Shown: positions 27,197-35,877, counted from the first letter of the stretch. The stretch is DNA of 64,000 nucleotides from Gemmatimonadaceae bacterium (GCA_019752115.1 JAIEMN010000038.1:1-64000); one strand, 5' to 3'. Program-made: numbers and translations. Notes: a model not told the origin generated them from the sequence alone.

Positions 27197-29185
27197 GTGA
27201 CTGCTTCTCACGCATCCCCGACGCCCGTGAACCCCGCGCCACTGGGGCGGGTGGTTGCCACCGAGCGTCAGCCCAACACGCCGCACGCGTTTCATTTCTG
27301 GACCGCGCTCGATGCCCCCATCGGCATCGGGACGATCGTGCGGGTGGAGGGCACCATTCCGGTGGAGGCCGCCATCCCGCGCGTCTACGGCGTGGTCACC
27401 GAGGCGGTGAGCTACTCCGATGTGCAGTCGCCGCTGCATGATGTGCTGGGATACGACGGGGTGCCCGCCGATGGGCCGCCGGTGCCCACCGCGCGCACCG
27501 AGATCCGCCTCTACACCGCGCAGGTGCTGCGTCACGTGCCCGAAGAGCCGCTGCAGCCGGTGCCGATGGGTGCGGTCTATCTCGCCGACGATGCCGACGT
27601 GGCGGTGGCGCTGCGGATGGATGCCTATCTGCGCGGCGCGACGCCGACTGGTATTCCGATCGGTGTGTACAAGGCGGGGGGGATGCGCTCGCCGATCTTC
27701 GTGGATGCGGATTTTCTGGTGGGCCCCGAAGCGGCCCATCTCAACATCTCCGGTGTGTCGGGGCTCGCCACCAAGACGAGTGCCGTGGAGTGGTTGCTGC
27801 AGGCGACGTTCGCCCACTTTCCGGCCCATCGCGGCCGCATTGCGGCCGTCTGCTTCAACGTGAAGGGGCCGGACCTCTGCTTCCTCGATCAGCCAGGCCA
27901 GATCGACGATGCCGATCGCGAGTTGTACGACCTGCTGCAGGTGCCGGCCACGCCCTTCCAGCAGGTGCAGTACTTCGCCCCCTACACTGCACGCGGGCAC
28001 GCGCTCAATACGCTGCGTTCGCATCCCGATCTCGCCGAGTCGGTGACGCCGTTGACGTGGGGGCTCACCGAAGTGCTGCAGTTCGCCGAGGTGCTGCTCA
28101 ACAAGGATGATGTGGATGCCAAGGCCGACGCGCTGATCGATTTCATTCGGGAGCGCGTGGTGGGGCGCGACTTCACCGATCCGCGCTTCACCCGCACGCA
28201 CCGCGTGCAGAGCTTTGCCGATCTGGATGCGTGGTTCCGGGACGTGCTGCGCGTGCTGGAGGAATCCAATGGCGACACCTGGCGGACCCACCATGCGGCC
28301 ACGATCCGCAAGGTGCGCAACCGCCTGTCGAACCTCTCCACGCGCTGCGCCGGATTGGTGACGGACGACGGCCTGGCGTCGGATCTCCCCTTCGGGAGCT
28401 TTGCCGACCGCACGGTGTACGTGGTGGATGTCGCCAACGTGGAAGAGGACGCGCAGGATCTCGTCTTCGCGCGGGTCGTCTCCAAGTTGCGCGAGCATCT
28501 CGAGCGCCGCGATCTCGGCGTCGATCACGTCATCGTCTTTGTGGATGAGCTCAACAAGTATGCGCCGCATGACGGTCCGGACACCTACGTGCGCAAGATG
28601 CTGCTCGACATCGCGGAGCGCGGCCGCTACCTGGGCCTCGTGCTCTTCGGCGCCGAACAGTTTCGGTCGCAGGTGCATCGCCGCGTGACGGGCAATGCGG
28701 GGACCACGGTGTACGGGCGCATGGATGCCGACGAGCTCGCGCATCCCGGGTATCAGGTGCTGAGTCCCGCGGTGAAGGCGCGGCTCGCTACGCTCGACAA
28801 GGGGCAGCTGATGGTGCGGCATCCGCACTTCACGCAGCCCGTGTTCGTGCGCTTTCCGCGGCCGGCGGTGATGTCCGGGCGTACCGGTGTCGAACGCTAT
28901 CCGCAGGCCCCGGAGCCGACCGTCGCGCAGGCCGTGACCCGTGACCTGCGGCGGCTGGACGCCCGCGTGGAATTGGGGTGGGTGCAGCAGACCACGTTGC
29001 TCTACGATGAGCCGGTAGTGCTCGCGGCGCGCAATGCGGTGCTGCGGCTGCGCCCCGACGACGTGAAGGCGGCCTTCACGCGCGAGCTGGCGCGCCGCGC
29101 CCGGCCGACGGCCACGGAGGCCGAATCGGTGACGCCGCGTCCGCGCCCGCTGCGCGCCTTTACCCCCGACGAGTACGGTGGCTGA
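27197..29185 (+). CDS. HerA-like DNA translocase/ATPase (DUF87 type)
   Basis: A 662-aa FtsK/HerA-superfamily ATPase. The N-terminus is a HAS-barrel-like region (about 1-110). The P-loop is unusual, GVSGLATKTS at residues 186-195, with Thr where the last Gly of GxxGxGK normally sits, though KTS remains. Walker B is VIVFVDELNKYAP with D450 and E451, and the later region has LFGAEQFRSQVHRRVTG, which could provide the arginine finger. In archaea HerA drives DNA through NurA with Mre11-Rad50 in end resection. Here the same partners are neighbours. GTG 27197 is the start; the stop overlaps the next gene by 8 nt. Confidence 0.82.
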   Translation: MTASHASPTPVNPAPLGRVVATERQPNTPHAFHFWTALDAPIGIGTIVRVEGTIPVEAAIPRVYGVVTEAVSYSDVQSPLHDVLGYDGVPADGPPVPTARTEIRLYTAQVLRHVPEEPLQPVPMGAVYLADDADVAVALRMDAYLRGATPTGIPIGVYKAGGMRSPIFVDADFLVGPEAAHLNISGVSGLATKTSAVEWLLQATFAHFPAHRGRIAAVCFNVKGPDLCFLDQPGQIDDADRELYDLLQVPATPFQQVQYFAPYTARGHALNTLRSHPDLAESVTPLTWGLTEVLQFAEVLLNKDDVDAKADALIDFIRERVVGRDFTDPRFTRTHRVQSFADLDAWFRDVLRVLEESNGDTWRTHHAATIRKVRNRLSNLSTRCAGLVTDDGLASDLPFGSFADRTVYVVDVANVEEDAQDLVFARVVSKLREHLERRDLGVDHVIVFVDELNKYAPHDGPDTYVRKMLLDIAERGRYLGLVLFGAEQFRSQVHRRVTGNAGTTVYGRMDADELAHPGYQVLSPAVKARLATLDKGQLMVRHPHFTQPVFVRFPRPAVMSGRTGVERYPQAPEPTVAQAVTRDLRRLDARVELGWVQQTTLLYDEPVVLAARNAVLRLRPDDVKAAFTRELARRARPTATEAESVTPRPRPLRAFTPDEYGG

Positions 29186-30125
29186 ACGGCGCACGGCCAG
29201 CGCGGCTGGCGTCTGGGCCTGCCTCTGCGCAGTGCTCGTACCGGGCGCCGCCGTCTCTGCGCAGGGCGCGGCGACGGGGCCCGTCGCTCTCGTCGTGCGC
29301 CCCCGCGTGGGCGATACGCTGCGTCTGCAGGTGGAGCAGGCGGTCACGATGCGGGCGCGCCGTGGCGATGCCAGCTCGCCGGCCCTCGGCAGCCCGAGTA
29401 CGGATCGTCCGGCGCGCGGGAACGCGCCCGAGTACGGGCCACGCGCCGACCGTGCCCGCATGACGCGGGTGCAGCTGTACGCGCACTCGTTTGTGGAATC
29501 GAGTGACCTGCAGCGCACCACGCTCGTGGCGACGACCGACTCCATCGCTATGTGGGCGGGCGCGCCGCCCATTCCACCGGCCAGTGTGGACGCCGCCGAT
29601 CCGGCCTGGCAGCGCATGCCCCTCGCCGACGAGGCCCGGCGTGTGCGCGTCCAGGTGACCCCGGCGGGCGCGATGCGCATTGCCGACCCCCCGGCCGGCG
29701 CCCGGGATCTCGGTGCGACGCTGGGAAGCCTGCCGGGGCTGCTCCCCGAGGGGCCGGTTCGGACCGGCGCGACATGGCGGCGCGAGTTCCCGCTGCCGTC
29801 GCTCCCGCTCACCGGCTATCACACCGACGGCGTGGTGCAGGCAGAGCTGCGACTGGATTCGCTGACCCGGGGCGGGCGTGAGGCCTGGATCTCGATCACG
29901 GGGCGCCTGCGCCGCGACGGCGCCGCCCGGGAACTGCCGCCCGGGACGCGGGTGATCACGGCCGGCACCATTCGCGGCAGTATGCGCGTCGATCGGGTGC
30001 GTGCCTGGATCATGGACGCCACCACCGAGATGGACGTCGTCTCGGAGGTCGTGTCGGGGCCGGCCGCCCGCACCACCCCGATGCTCCTCGACCTCCGCAT
30101 CGAGCAGCGGGTGCGCGTCCGCTAA
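29178..30125 (+). CDS. Hypothetical secreted protein within the HerA/SbcCD cluster
   Basis: A 315-aa protein with an N-terminal signal peptide (ACLCAVLVPGAAVSAQG), predicted cleavage after VSA. The mature part has no recognised domain; it is rich in beta-type segments and Arg. GTG 29178 overlaps the HerA-like stop by 8 nt, suggesting translational coupling. An exported protein is odd between cytoplasmic DNA-repair genes, so its link to them may be only positional. Its stop codon TAA lies within the first, degenerate copy of a 12-bp tandem repeat. Confidence 0.7.
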   Translation: MAERRTASAAGVWACLCAVLVPGAAVSAQGAATGPVALVVRPRVGDTLRLQVEQAVTMRARRGDASSPALGSPSTDRPARGNAPEYGPRADRARMTRVQLYAHSFVESSDLQRTTLVATTDSIAMWAGAPPIPPASVDAADPAWQRMPLADEARRVRVQVTPAGAMRIADPPAGARDLGATLGSLPGLLPEGPVRTGATWRREFPLPSLPLTGYHTDGVVQAELRLDSLTRGGREAWISITGRLRRDGAARELPPGTRVITAGTIRGSMRVDRVRAWIMDATTEMDVVSEVVSGPAARTTPMLLDLRIEQRVRVR

Positions 30126-30190
30126 CGGGTCCGCGAACGCGTCCGCGAACGCGTCCGCGAACGCGTCCGCGAACGCGTCCGCGAACGCGT
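30119..30190. repeat. 12-bp tandem repeat, one degenerate plus five perfect copies
   Basis: The unit CCGCGAACGCGT occurs at 30131-30142, 30143-30154, 30155-30166, 30167-30178 and 30179-30190. A degenerate copy at 30119-30130 reads CCGCTAACGGGT and supplies the stop codon of the secreted protein gene. In the gene's frame each perfect unit would encode RERV, so a single G-to-T difference ends the protein. Confidence 0.95.
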
Positions 30191-30256
30191 CCGCGCAGGC
30201 ATTCGGCCGCATGATCAGCCCGGTGGCGCCGAGCGCCCCCCCGCTATCTTCCGGCC

Positions 30257-31453
30257 ATGCGCCTCGTGCACCTCGCCGACCTGCATCTCGGCTTCCGCCA
30301 ATACCAGCGACTCACGCCCACCGGGATCAATCAGCGTGAGGCGGATGTGGCGGCAACCGTGCAGCGGGCGGCGCAACAGATCGTGGCGCTCGCCCCCGAG
30401 CTCATCGTCATCGGCGGGGACATCTTCCACTCGGTGCGGCCGTCGAATCCGGCCATCCTGCACGCGTACCGCGTGTTCAACCTGTTGCGCGAGGCCTTGC
30501 CGGATACGCCGATCGTCATGGTCGCCGGCAACCACGATGCCCCGCGGACCGCGGAAACCGGGTGCATCCTGCGCCTCTTCCGTGAGATTGGCGTGTATGT
30601 GGCCGATGCGAAGGCGGAGCTGTTCACCTTCGCCGATCGGTCTCTGGCCGTGCTCGCGGTCCCCGACGTGCCGGGCATCGATCGCCCGCCACTGCTCCCC
30701 CCGGAGGGGTACGAGCACACGGTGCTGCTGCTGCATGGTGAAGTCGCTGGTGTGTTGCCGGCCCATGCGGCGCCGGCGGATCGTGCGGCCATCGAGATTC
30801 CGCCCGACGAACTGCACGCCGACCGCTGGAGCTACGTCGCGCTCGGGCATTACCACGTGTATCGGGAAGTCGCGCCCGGCGCTTACTACAGCGGGTCACT
30901 CGACTACACGAGCAGCAATCCGTGGGGCGAACTGCGCGAGGAGCGGGAGCACCGGGTCCCCGGCAAGGGATTCATCGAACACGATCTGGTATCGGGGGCG
31001 CATCACTTTCACCCGGTGCCGCCCGCGCGTCCGCTGCTCGACCTTGAGCCGATCGATGCCAGCGGCATGAGTGCCGCCGATCTCGACAAGGCGATTCTGG
31101 CCCGCGTGGACACGGCACCGGGGGGCATCGACGATCGCGTCGTGCGCGTCACCGTCCGCAACGTGCCGCGGCACATCGTTCGCGAACTCGATCACGCCGC
31201 GCTGCGCGACTATCGCAAGCGCGCCATGCACTTCCATCTCGATGCCCGTCGCCCCGACCCCATTGCCCGTCGCCGCTCGGGGGACGGCGGGCCGGGGCGT
31301 CGCCAGACGTTGCACGAGGTGCTCGCGGAACGGCTGCGCGAGCGCGTGCTGCCCGCGGGCGTGGAACGGGAACCGCTCGTGACGCTCGGGCTGCAGTATC
31401 TGCAGCAGGCGGAAGACGCGGCCATGGCCGCGATGCCCGTGCTGGAGGGCTGA
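30257..31453 (+). CDS. sbcD: SbcD/Mre11-type DNA exonuclease
   Basis: The nuclease subunit of the SbcCD complex, which opens hairpins and processes DNA ends with manganese. Metal-binding motifs of the calcineurin-type phosphoesterase are all present: HLADLHLG, VIGGDIFH, AGNHDAPR, LLHGEV and LGHYHVY. The length of 398 aa is normal. It is 2 nt before sbcC and downstream of the HerA/NurA-like pair. ATG 30257 follows GCCAT with no strong ribosome site; translation may depend on the upstream tandem repeat region. Confidence 0.92.
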   Translation: MRLVHLADLHLGFRQYQRLTPTGINQREADVAATVQRAAQQIVALAPELIVIGGDIFHSVRPSNPAILHAYRVFNLLREALPDTPIVMVAGNHDAPRTAETGCILRLFREIGVYVADAKAELFTFADRSLAVLAVPDVPGIDRPPLLPPEGYEHTVLLLHGEVAGVLPAHAAPADRAAIEIPPDELHADRWSYVALGHYHVYREVAPGAYYSGSLDYTSSNPWGELREEREHRVPGKGFIEHDLVSGAHHFHPVPPARPLLDLEPIDASGMSAADLDKAILARVDTAPGGIDDRVVRVTVRNVPRHIVRELDHAALRDYRKRAMHFHLDARRPDPIARRRSGDGGPGRRQTLHEVLAERLRERVLPAGVEREPLVTLGLQYLQQAEDAAMAAMPVLEG

Positions 31454-31455
31454 GC

Positions 31456-33924
31456 GTGCGTCTTCTCTCGCTCCGTCTGCAGAACTTCCGGCAGCACGCC
31501 GACACCACGCTCACCTTCGAGCGCGGCCTTACCGGCATCATCGGGCCCAACGGCTCCGGCAAGAGCACGATTCTCGAAGCCATCGCCTGGGCGCTGTATG
31601 GCAACCCGGCGGCGCGCGGTACGCGTGACTCGATTCGCTTCACCGGTGCGGCCCCCCGCGCGTCGGTGAAGGTCGAGCTGGTCTTCGAGCTGGCGAACCA
31701 TCGGTATCGCGTGGTGCGCGGCCTGACAAACGCCGAGTGCTTTCTCGATGGTGCCGACACGCCCATCGCGAACACGATCACCGGCGTGACCGAGCTGCTG
31801 CAGCGTCGGCTGGGGATGACGCGCACGGAGTTCTTTCACACGTACTTCACGGAGCAGAAAGAACTCGACGTCATGAAGACGCTCGGGCCGGCCGATCGCG
31901 CGCGCTTCCTCTCGCGCGTGCTCGGCTACGATCGCCTGAGTGGGGCGCAGGAGCTCGCGCGGGAACGGCGACGGGCACTCGTGGCCGAGATCAACGGCGT
32001 GCGCCAGGGGATGCCCGATCCCGATGCGATCTGGCGGGCCATGGCCGATGCCGAAGCGCGCGTGGCGGCCGGTCGGTTGCGGGCGGAGCAGGCCGTGCAG
32101 GCGCGTACCGTGTCCGCCGAGGCGCTCGACGCCGTGGCGCCGCAGTGGCGCGATGCGCAGGCGCAGCGGGAGCAGGCGCAGCAGCTGCTGTCGGAGCTGC
32201 GCGTGGCGGAGAACGATGCGCAAACCGCGGCGCGTGACATCGAGCGGCTGGAGCGCGATCTCGCCACGATTGCGGCGGCGCATGCCGATCTCGTGCCGGT
32301 CCGCGAACAGCTGCAGGCACTCCATCCGGTCCGCGAGGCGCTGCGCCAGCTCGATGAGCTGGCGGCCGCTGAATCGGGGCGCTTGGCCCTGCTCGAGCGC
32401 GTGAAGGGGCTGGCCGAGGAAGAGGCCAAGCTCACCGAACGCGCGAGTCGCCTCGAAAGCGCGCCCGCGCTGGAGCGGGAAACGCAGCAGCAACTGCAGG
32501 CGTTGCGGAACGCGCTCGCCGAAACCGAGCGGCAGCTCGATGAAGAACGCACCGCATGGGCGCGTGATCGGCAGGAGGCCGAAACCCGTCTCGACGCGCT
32601 CCGCACGCAGTACACCGAACTGGCCGAGCAGCGTGACACACTCGAGGGGCTCGGCGAAGACAGTCCGTGCCCGACCTGCAATCGCCCGCTCGGTGCGAGC
32701 TATCAGGGGGTGCTCGACCTCGTGCGCGAGCAGCTCGAAACCGTGCGCATCGATGGGAACTACTATCGCCAGCGCGTTGAGCAGCTGAGCGCCGTCCCGG
32801 CCACGGTCGAGGGGCTCGATGCCAGCCGACGCACGCAGCAGCAGGAGCTGGCGGCCACCGAACGACGCTACGCGAAGATCCAGGCGGCGCTGGCCGAGGC
32901 GGCCACCGTGGCGGAGCAGCGGGTGCGTGTCACGGAGCGCATGGCGGAGGCGACGCGTCAGCTGGCCGAGGTCCCGGCCGGATATGATGCCGACCGCCAC
33001 GCGGCGCTTCGCCGCGAGGTCGCCGAGCTGCAGGCGCTCGAAACGCGGTCGGCCCGATTGAGCGCGCTCCTCGAGCGTGAGCCTCAGGTGCGGGCCGAGC
33101 AGACGCGGGCGTTGGCGGCGCAGGAGGCGGCCCGCACGCGCGTGCTGGCGCTGCAGGATCAGCACGGCAGCCTCGGGATCGATGAGCCGGCCTACCTGCG
33201 GGTGCGGGAGACGTACGAAGCGGCCGCCGCGGAAGCGCGCCGCGCCGAGCTCGAAGCGGTGGCCGCGACGGCCGAAGCGGAGCGGGCCCGGATGGCGCTC
33301 GATGCCGCCGAGCACGGGCGGCGCGAACTGGCGCGACTGCAAGGCGCGCTGGATGTGCTCGAAACCGAGAAGCGCCTGCATGATGAACTCGATCGGGCGC
33401 TGACCGATCTGCGGACCGATCTCAACTTCCAGCTGCGTCCCGAGCTCGCCGAGATCGCCAGCGGCTTTCTCGCCGACCTCACCGACGGGCGGTACAATTC
33501 GTTGGAGTTCGACGAGGAATATCGCCTGCTGGTGATCGAGAACGGCGTGCCGAAGCCGGTGATCTCGGGCGGTGAGGAGGACCTGTGCAACCTGGTGCTG
33601 CGGCTGGCGATTTCGCAGATGATCGCCGAACGGGCCGGGCAGGCCTTCTCCTTGCTGATCCTCGACGAGGTCTTCGGATCGCTCGACGAAACGCGACGGG
33701 CGAATGTGGTGGAGTTGCTGCGGAGGCTCAATGATCGCTTCGAACAGGTCATCGTGATCACGCACATCGAACAGGTGCGTGAGGGGCTCGATCGTCTCGT
33801 GCAGGTGCGCTTCGACGAGGCGCGCGGGTGCAGCGTGGTCTCGACCGCCACCGGCCGGGCAGCGGCCGATGAGGCGCTCATCGAGCCGGAGCCGTTGGTC
33901 GATTCGCTCTTCGCCGGAGCCTGA
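31456..33924 (+). CDS. sbcC: SbcC/Rad50-type SMC-like ATPase
   Basis: The ATPase partner of SbcD, 822 aa and shorter than the E. coli protein (about 1050). The N-terminal Walker A is GIIGPNGSGKST, the long coiled coil runs from about 170 to 660, and the zinc hook CPTC is at residues 405-408. The ABC signature is VISGGEEDLCNLVLRLA and Walker B is LLILDEVFGSLD. GTG 31456 starts 2 nt after the sbcD stop, a typical coupled arrangement. The arms are shorter than in E. coli, which would give a shorter tether. Confidence 0.95.
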   Translation: MRLLSLRLQNFRQHADTTLTFERGLTGIIGPNGSGKSTILEAIAWALYGNPAARGTRDSIRFTGAAPRASVKVELVFELANHRYRVVRGLTNAECFLDGADTPIANTITGVTELLQRRLGMTRTEFFHTYFTEQKELDVMKTLGPADRARFLSRVLGYDRLSGAQELARERRRALVAEINGVRQGMPDPDAIWRAMADAEARVAAGRLRAEQAVQARTVSAEALDAVAPQWRDAQAQREQAQQLLSELRVAENDAQTAARDIERLERDLATIAAAHADLVPVREQLQALHPVREALRQLDELAAAESGRLALLERVKGLAEEEAKLTERASRLESAPALERETQQQLQALRNALAETERQLDEERTAWARDRQEAETRLDALRTQYTELAEQRDTLEGLGEDSPCPTCNRPLGASYQGVLDLVREQLETVRIDGNYYRQRVEQLSAVPATVEGLDASRRTQQQELAATERRYAKIQAALAEAATVAEQRVRVTERMAEATRQLAEVPAGYDADRHAALRREVAELQALETRSARLSALLEREPQVRAEQTRALAAQEAARTRVLALQDQHGSLGIDEPAYLRVRETYEAAAAEARRAELEAVAATAEAERARMALDAAEHGRRELARLQGALDVLETEKRLHDELDRALTDLRTDLNFQLRPELAEIASGFLADLTDGRYNSLEFDEEYRLLVIENGVPKPVISGGEEDLCNLVLRLAISQMIAERAGQAFSLLILDEVFGSLDETRRANVVELLRRLNDRFEQVIVITHIEQVREGLDRLVQVRFDEARGCSVVSTATGRAAADEALIEPEPLVDSLFAGA

Positions 33925-33928
33925 CCGG

Positions 33929-34906
33929 ATGGCCGTGACCTCCCGCCCGCTTCGCGCCTCGCGCCCGCTCGAGGGCCCGTTCGTCGCCACTGCCGAGGAC
34001 ATCCCGCAACTCAACGAGGTGTTCGCCGAGGCGTTCACCGAGCGCTATCGCAAGGATGGGATGACCGGCGTGCGGGTGCCGCCGCTCAACCCGAGTATCT
34101 GGCGGTACGCGCTGGCCGATGCGGGCGACGGCGCGCTCTGCTGGCGCGATGAGCGCGGGCGCATTGCGGCGTTCAACATGGCGCATCACTCCGGTACCGA
34201 AGGATGGATGGGGCCGCTGTGCGTGCGCCCGGATCATCAGGGGGCCGGGCTCGGCAAGATCGTCGTGCAGAGCGGCATGCGCTGGCTGCGTCTGCAGAAG
34301 GTGCGCGTCATTGGCCTCGAGACGATGCCGCGCACGATGGACAACATCGGCTTCTATTCGAATCTCGGCTTTGTTCCCGGCCACCTCACCGTCACGCTCA
34401 CGCTGGATGCGCAGCTCGGGGACCGGCCGGCGCCGCTGCTGTCACAGCGATCGTCTGCGGAACAGATCGCCACGGTGGAGGCCTGTCGCGCACTGACCGC
34501 GCAGGTCATGCCGGGGTACGACTTCTCGAGGGAACTCGAACTCACGGAGCAGCTGCAACTCGGCGATACGGTGCTGCTGGGTGATGCGGCCGCGCCCGCC
34601 GGTTTTGCCGTGTATCACACCGCGCCGCTGGTGGAGGGGCGCGTCCGCGACGAACTGCGCGTGCTCAAGCTCGTGTTGAGCCGGCGCGCGGAACTGCCGC
34701 GCATGCTGGGCGCCCTTACCGATACCGCGCGCCGGGCTGGGACACGTCGCGTCGCCATCCGGCTGCAGGGGGACTATCCGGAGGCGTACCGCACGCTGAT
34801 GGCGCTGGGCGCCCGTGTTCGCTGGACCGACCTGCGCATGAGTGTGCACGGGTGGAGCGAAGTCCCGCCTGCTGACGGGATGGTGTTGTCAAACTGGGAG
34901 ATCTGA
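33929..34906 (+). CDS. GNAT-family acetyltransferase, two-domain (325 aa)
   Basis: An N-acetyltransferase with a GNAT domain in the first half: MGPLCVRPDHQGAGLGKIV is the acetyl-CoA-binding motif A (V/IxxxxQxxGxG), followed by SNLGFVPGH, a typical C-terminal GNAT strand. The second half (about residues 170-325) looks like another, degenerate GNAT fold with no clear acyl-CoA motif. ATG 33929 is five nt after the sbcC stop, so it may be the last gene of that cluster. The substrate is unknown. Confidence 0.85.
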   Translation: MAVTSRPLRASRPLEGPFVATAEDIPQLNEVFAEAFTERYRKDGMTGVRVPPLNPSIWRYALADAGDGALCWRDERGRIAAFNMAHHSGTEGWMGPLCVRPDHQGAGLGKIVVQSGMRWLRLQKVRVIGLETMPRTMDNIGFYSNLGFVPGHLTVTLTLDAQLGDRPAPLLSQRSSAEQIATVEACRALTAQVMPGYDFSRELELTEQLQLGDTVLLGDAAAPAGFAVYHTAPLVEGRVRDELRVLKLVLSRRAELPRMLGALTDTARRAGTRRVAIRLQGDYPEAYRTLMALGARVRWTDLRMSVHGWSEVPPADGMVLSNWEI

Positions 34907-34925
34907 GCGGGCGGCCGCCGACGCC

Positions 34926-35093
34926 CTATTTCGCGTCCGGACCGTTCGGGGTGCCGCGCACGACAATGCGCCAGATGACCAGAAATACACCGGCCGTCAG
35001 CAACAGGTGAACGAAGCCCGGTGCTTCGGTGGTGAGCGTGAGGGTCGCCCACGCGACCAGCATCACAATTCCGGCGATCAGCGTCAGGTCCAT
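34926..35093 (-). CDS. Small lmo0937-type membrane protein, 55 aa
   Basis: A short protein with two hydrophobic segments: LIAGIVMLVAWATLTL and GFVHLLLTAGVFLVIW, followed by a basic tail RIVVRGTPNGPDAK. The spacing and the GxxHLLL centre resemble the small stress-associated lmo0937/DUF5670 membrane proteins. ATG 35093 is preferred; an upstream in-frame start at 35213 adds 40 residues that look non-native. It converges on the GNAT gene with only 19 nt between the stops. Confidence 0.6.
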   Translation of the reverse strand: MDLTLIAGIVMLVAWATLTLTTEAPGFVHLLLTAGVFLVIWRIVVRGTPNGPDAK

Positions 35094-35213
35094 CCCCCAA
35101 TCTAGTGCAATCTCGTATTGCGCGGGGTGTGACCCCGGTCTAGCTTGGGCGTCGTACTGATGAAACGCGGGTTCGGAGAGCTTTACTTCTTGAGCCGATA
35201 AGTCCTTAGACAA

Positions 35214-35285
35214 GGTGCAACAAACGGGTCAACGTCATGCCCCAGTGCGGGGAAGGCGGCAGCACGGTGAGCGCTTTATTTGTTC
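35214..35285 (+). ncRNA. Candidate small structured RNA, possibly SRP (4.5S)-like
   Basis: The 5' GGTGC (35214-35218) can pair with GCGCT (35271-35275), which is followed by the T-rich TTTATTTGTTCT. Inside are a GTCATG on one side and GGCGGCAGC on the other of a CCCC/GGGG stem, recalling the GTCAGG/AGCAGC core of bacterial SRP RNA. The apical loop is not a standard GGAA tetraloop, so the match is partial. It could also be a leader RNA of the PTPS operon. Confidence 0.35.
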
Positions 35286-35327
35286 TCTTTGGGCTTCAAG
35301 ATCACCTCTTCGTTCCCGTTTCTTCAG

Positions 35328-35363
35328 CAAAGGCTCCGTCCCAGTGGCGGGGCCTTTGTCTTT
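35328..35363 (+). terminator. Terminator-like hairpin upstream of the PTPS gene
   Basis: CAAAGGC (35328-35334) pairs with GCCTTTG (35352-35358), extended inward by CCG/CGG, and is followed by TCTTT. It could end the small RNA transcript or act as an attenuator for the downstream pterin genes. Confidence 0.6.
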
Positions 35364-35423
35364 CCCGGGCGGCCGGTTTCTAAGGGGAGGGAACTCGTCT
35401 TCTTTCTCACCGGTTGAATATCC

Positions 35424-35837
35424 ATGCCCAACGTCACGGTGACACGCCGGCTGCGCTTCAACGCGGCTCATCGCGTGCATAACCCCGCCCTTTCGGACGC
35501 CGAGAATACCCGGCTGTTCGGGAAGTGCAACAATCCCAACTGGCACGGTCACAACTATCACCTGGATGTTTCGGTGAAGGGGACGATCGATGCCACGACC
35601 GGATATGTCATCGACCTGGGACACCTGCGGGACATCGTCGAGCGCGAGGTGATCAGCCTGACCGATCACCGGAACTTCAATCTCGACGTACCCTACATGC
35701 AGGGAATCAACCCCACCACCGAGAACGTGGTGGTGCAGATGTGGCGCGTCCTCGCGCCCGCGATTGCACCGGCGACGCTGGTGCGCCTGCGCCTCTGGGA
35801 AACCGAGAACAACTATGTCGACTACGAGGGGGAGTGA
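35424..35837 (+). CDS. 6-pyruvoyl-tetrahydropterin synthase family enzyme (PTPS/QueD)
   Basis: A 137-aa zinc enzyme acting on 7,8-dihydroneopterin triphosphate. Zinc ligands are H16 (FNAAHRV), H41 and H43 (HGHNY), and the catalytic Cys35 is in GKCNNPNW. The text strongly resembles the eukaryotic PTPS: the family segment [17 protein letters not shown], then [10 protein letters not shown], then [13 protein letters not shown]. Bacterial QueD proteins usually differ here. With folE and an SDR directly downstream, a role in tetrahydrobiopterin-type pterin synthesis is plausible; queuosine synthesis is the alternative. Confidence 0.9.
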   Translation: MPNVTVTRRLRFNAAHRVHNPALSDAENTRLFGKCNNPNWHGHNYHLDVSVKGTIDATTGYVIDLGHLRDIVEREVISLTDHRNFNLDVPYMQGINPTTENVVVQMWRVLAPAIAPATLVRLRLWETENNYVDYEGE

Positions 35838-35877
35838 CGTGATCCGTGCCGCCGTGTCACCGCGGAGCGGCCTCGCG

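Larger units (their letters stand above)
35094..35423. other. 330-nt gene-free gap upstream of the PTPS gene
   Basis: No coding frame here is convincing. The gap contains two small hairpins near 35107-35136, a candidate small RNA (35214-35285), a terminator-like hairpin (35328-35363) and the ribosome binding region of the PTPS gene. AT-rich patches near 35160-35210 could hold promoters, but I cannot point to a confident -35/-10 pair. Confidence 0.6.

Noticed and set aside
30119-30190. The 12-bp tandem repeat considered as a CRISPR array
   Set aside because: Units are contiguous with no spacers and no cas genes are nearby; it is a simple tandem repeat.
27041-34038. Two very long minus-strand frames (27041-29812 and 31210-34038) opposite HerA-like and SbcC genes
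   Set aside because: They are shadows of the HerA-like, SbcD and SbcC genes; the sense proteins have complete catalytic motifs, whereas the antisense products have none.
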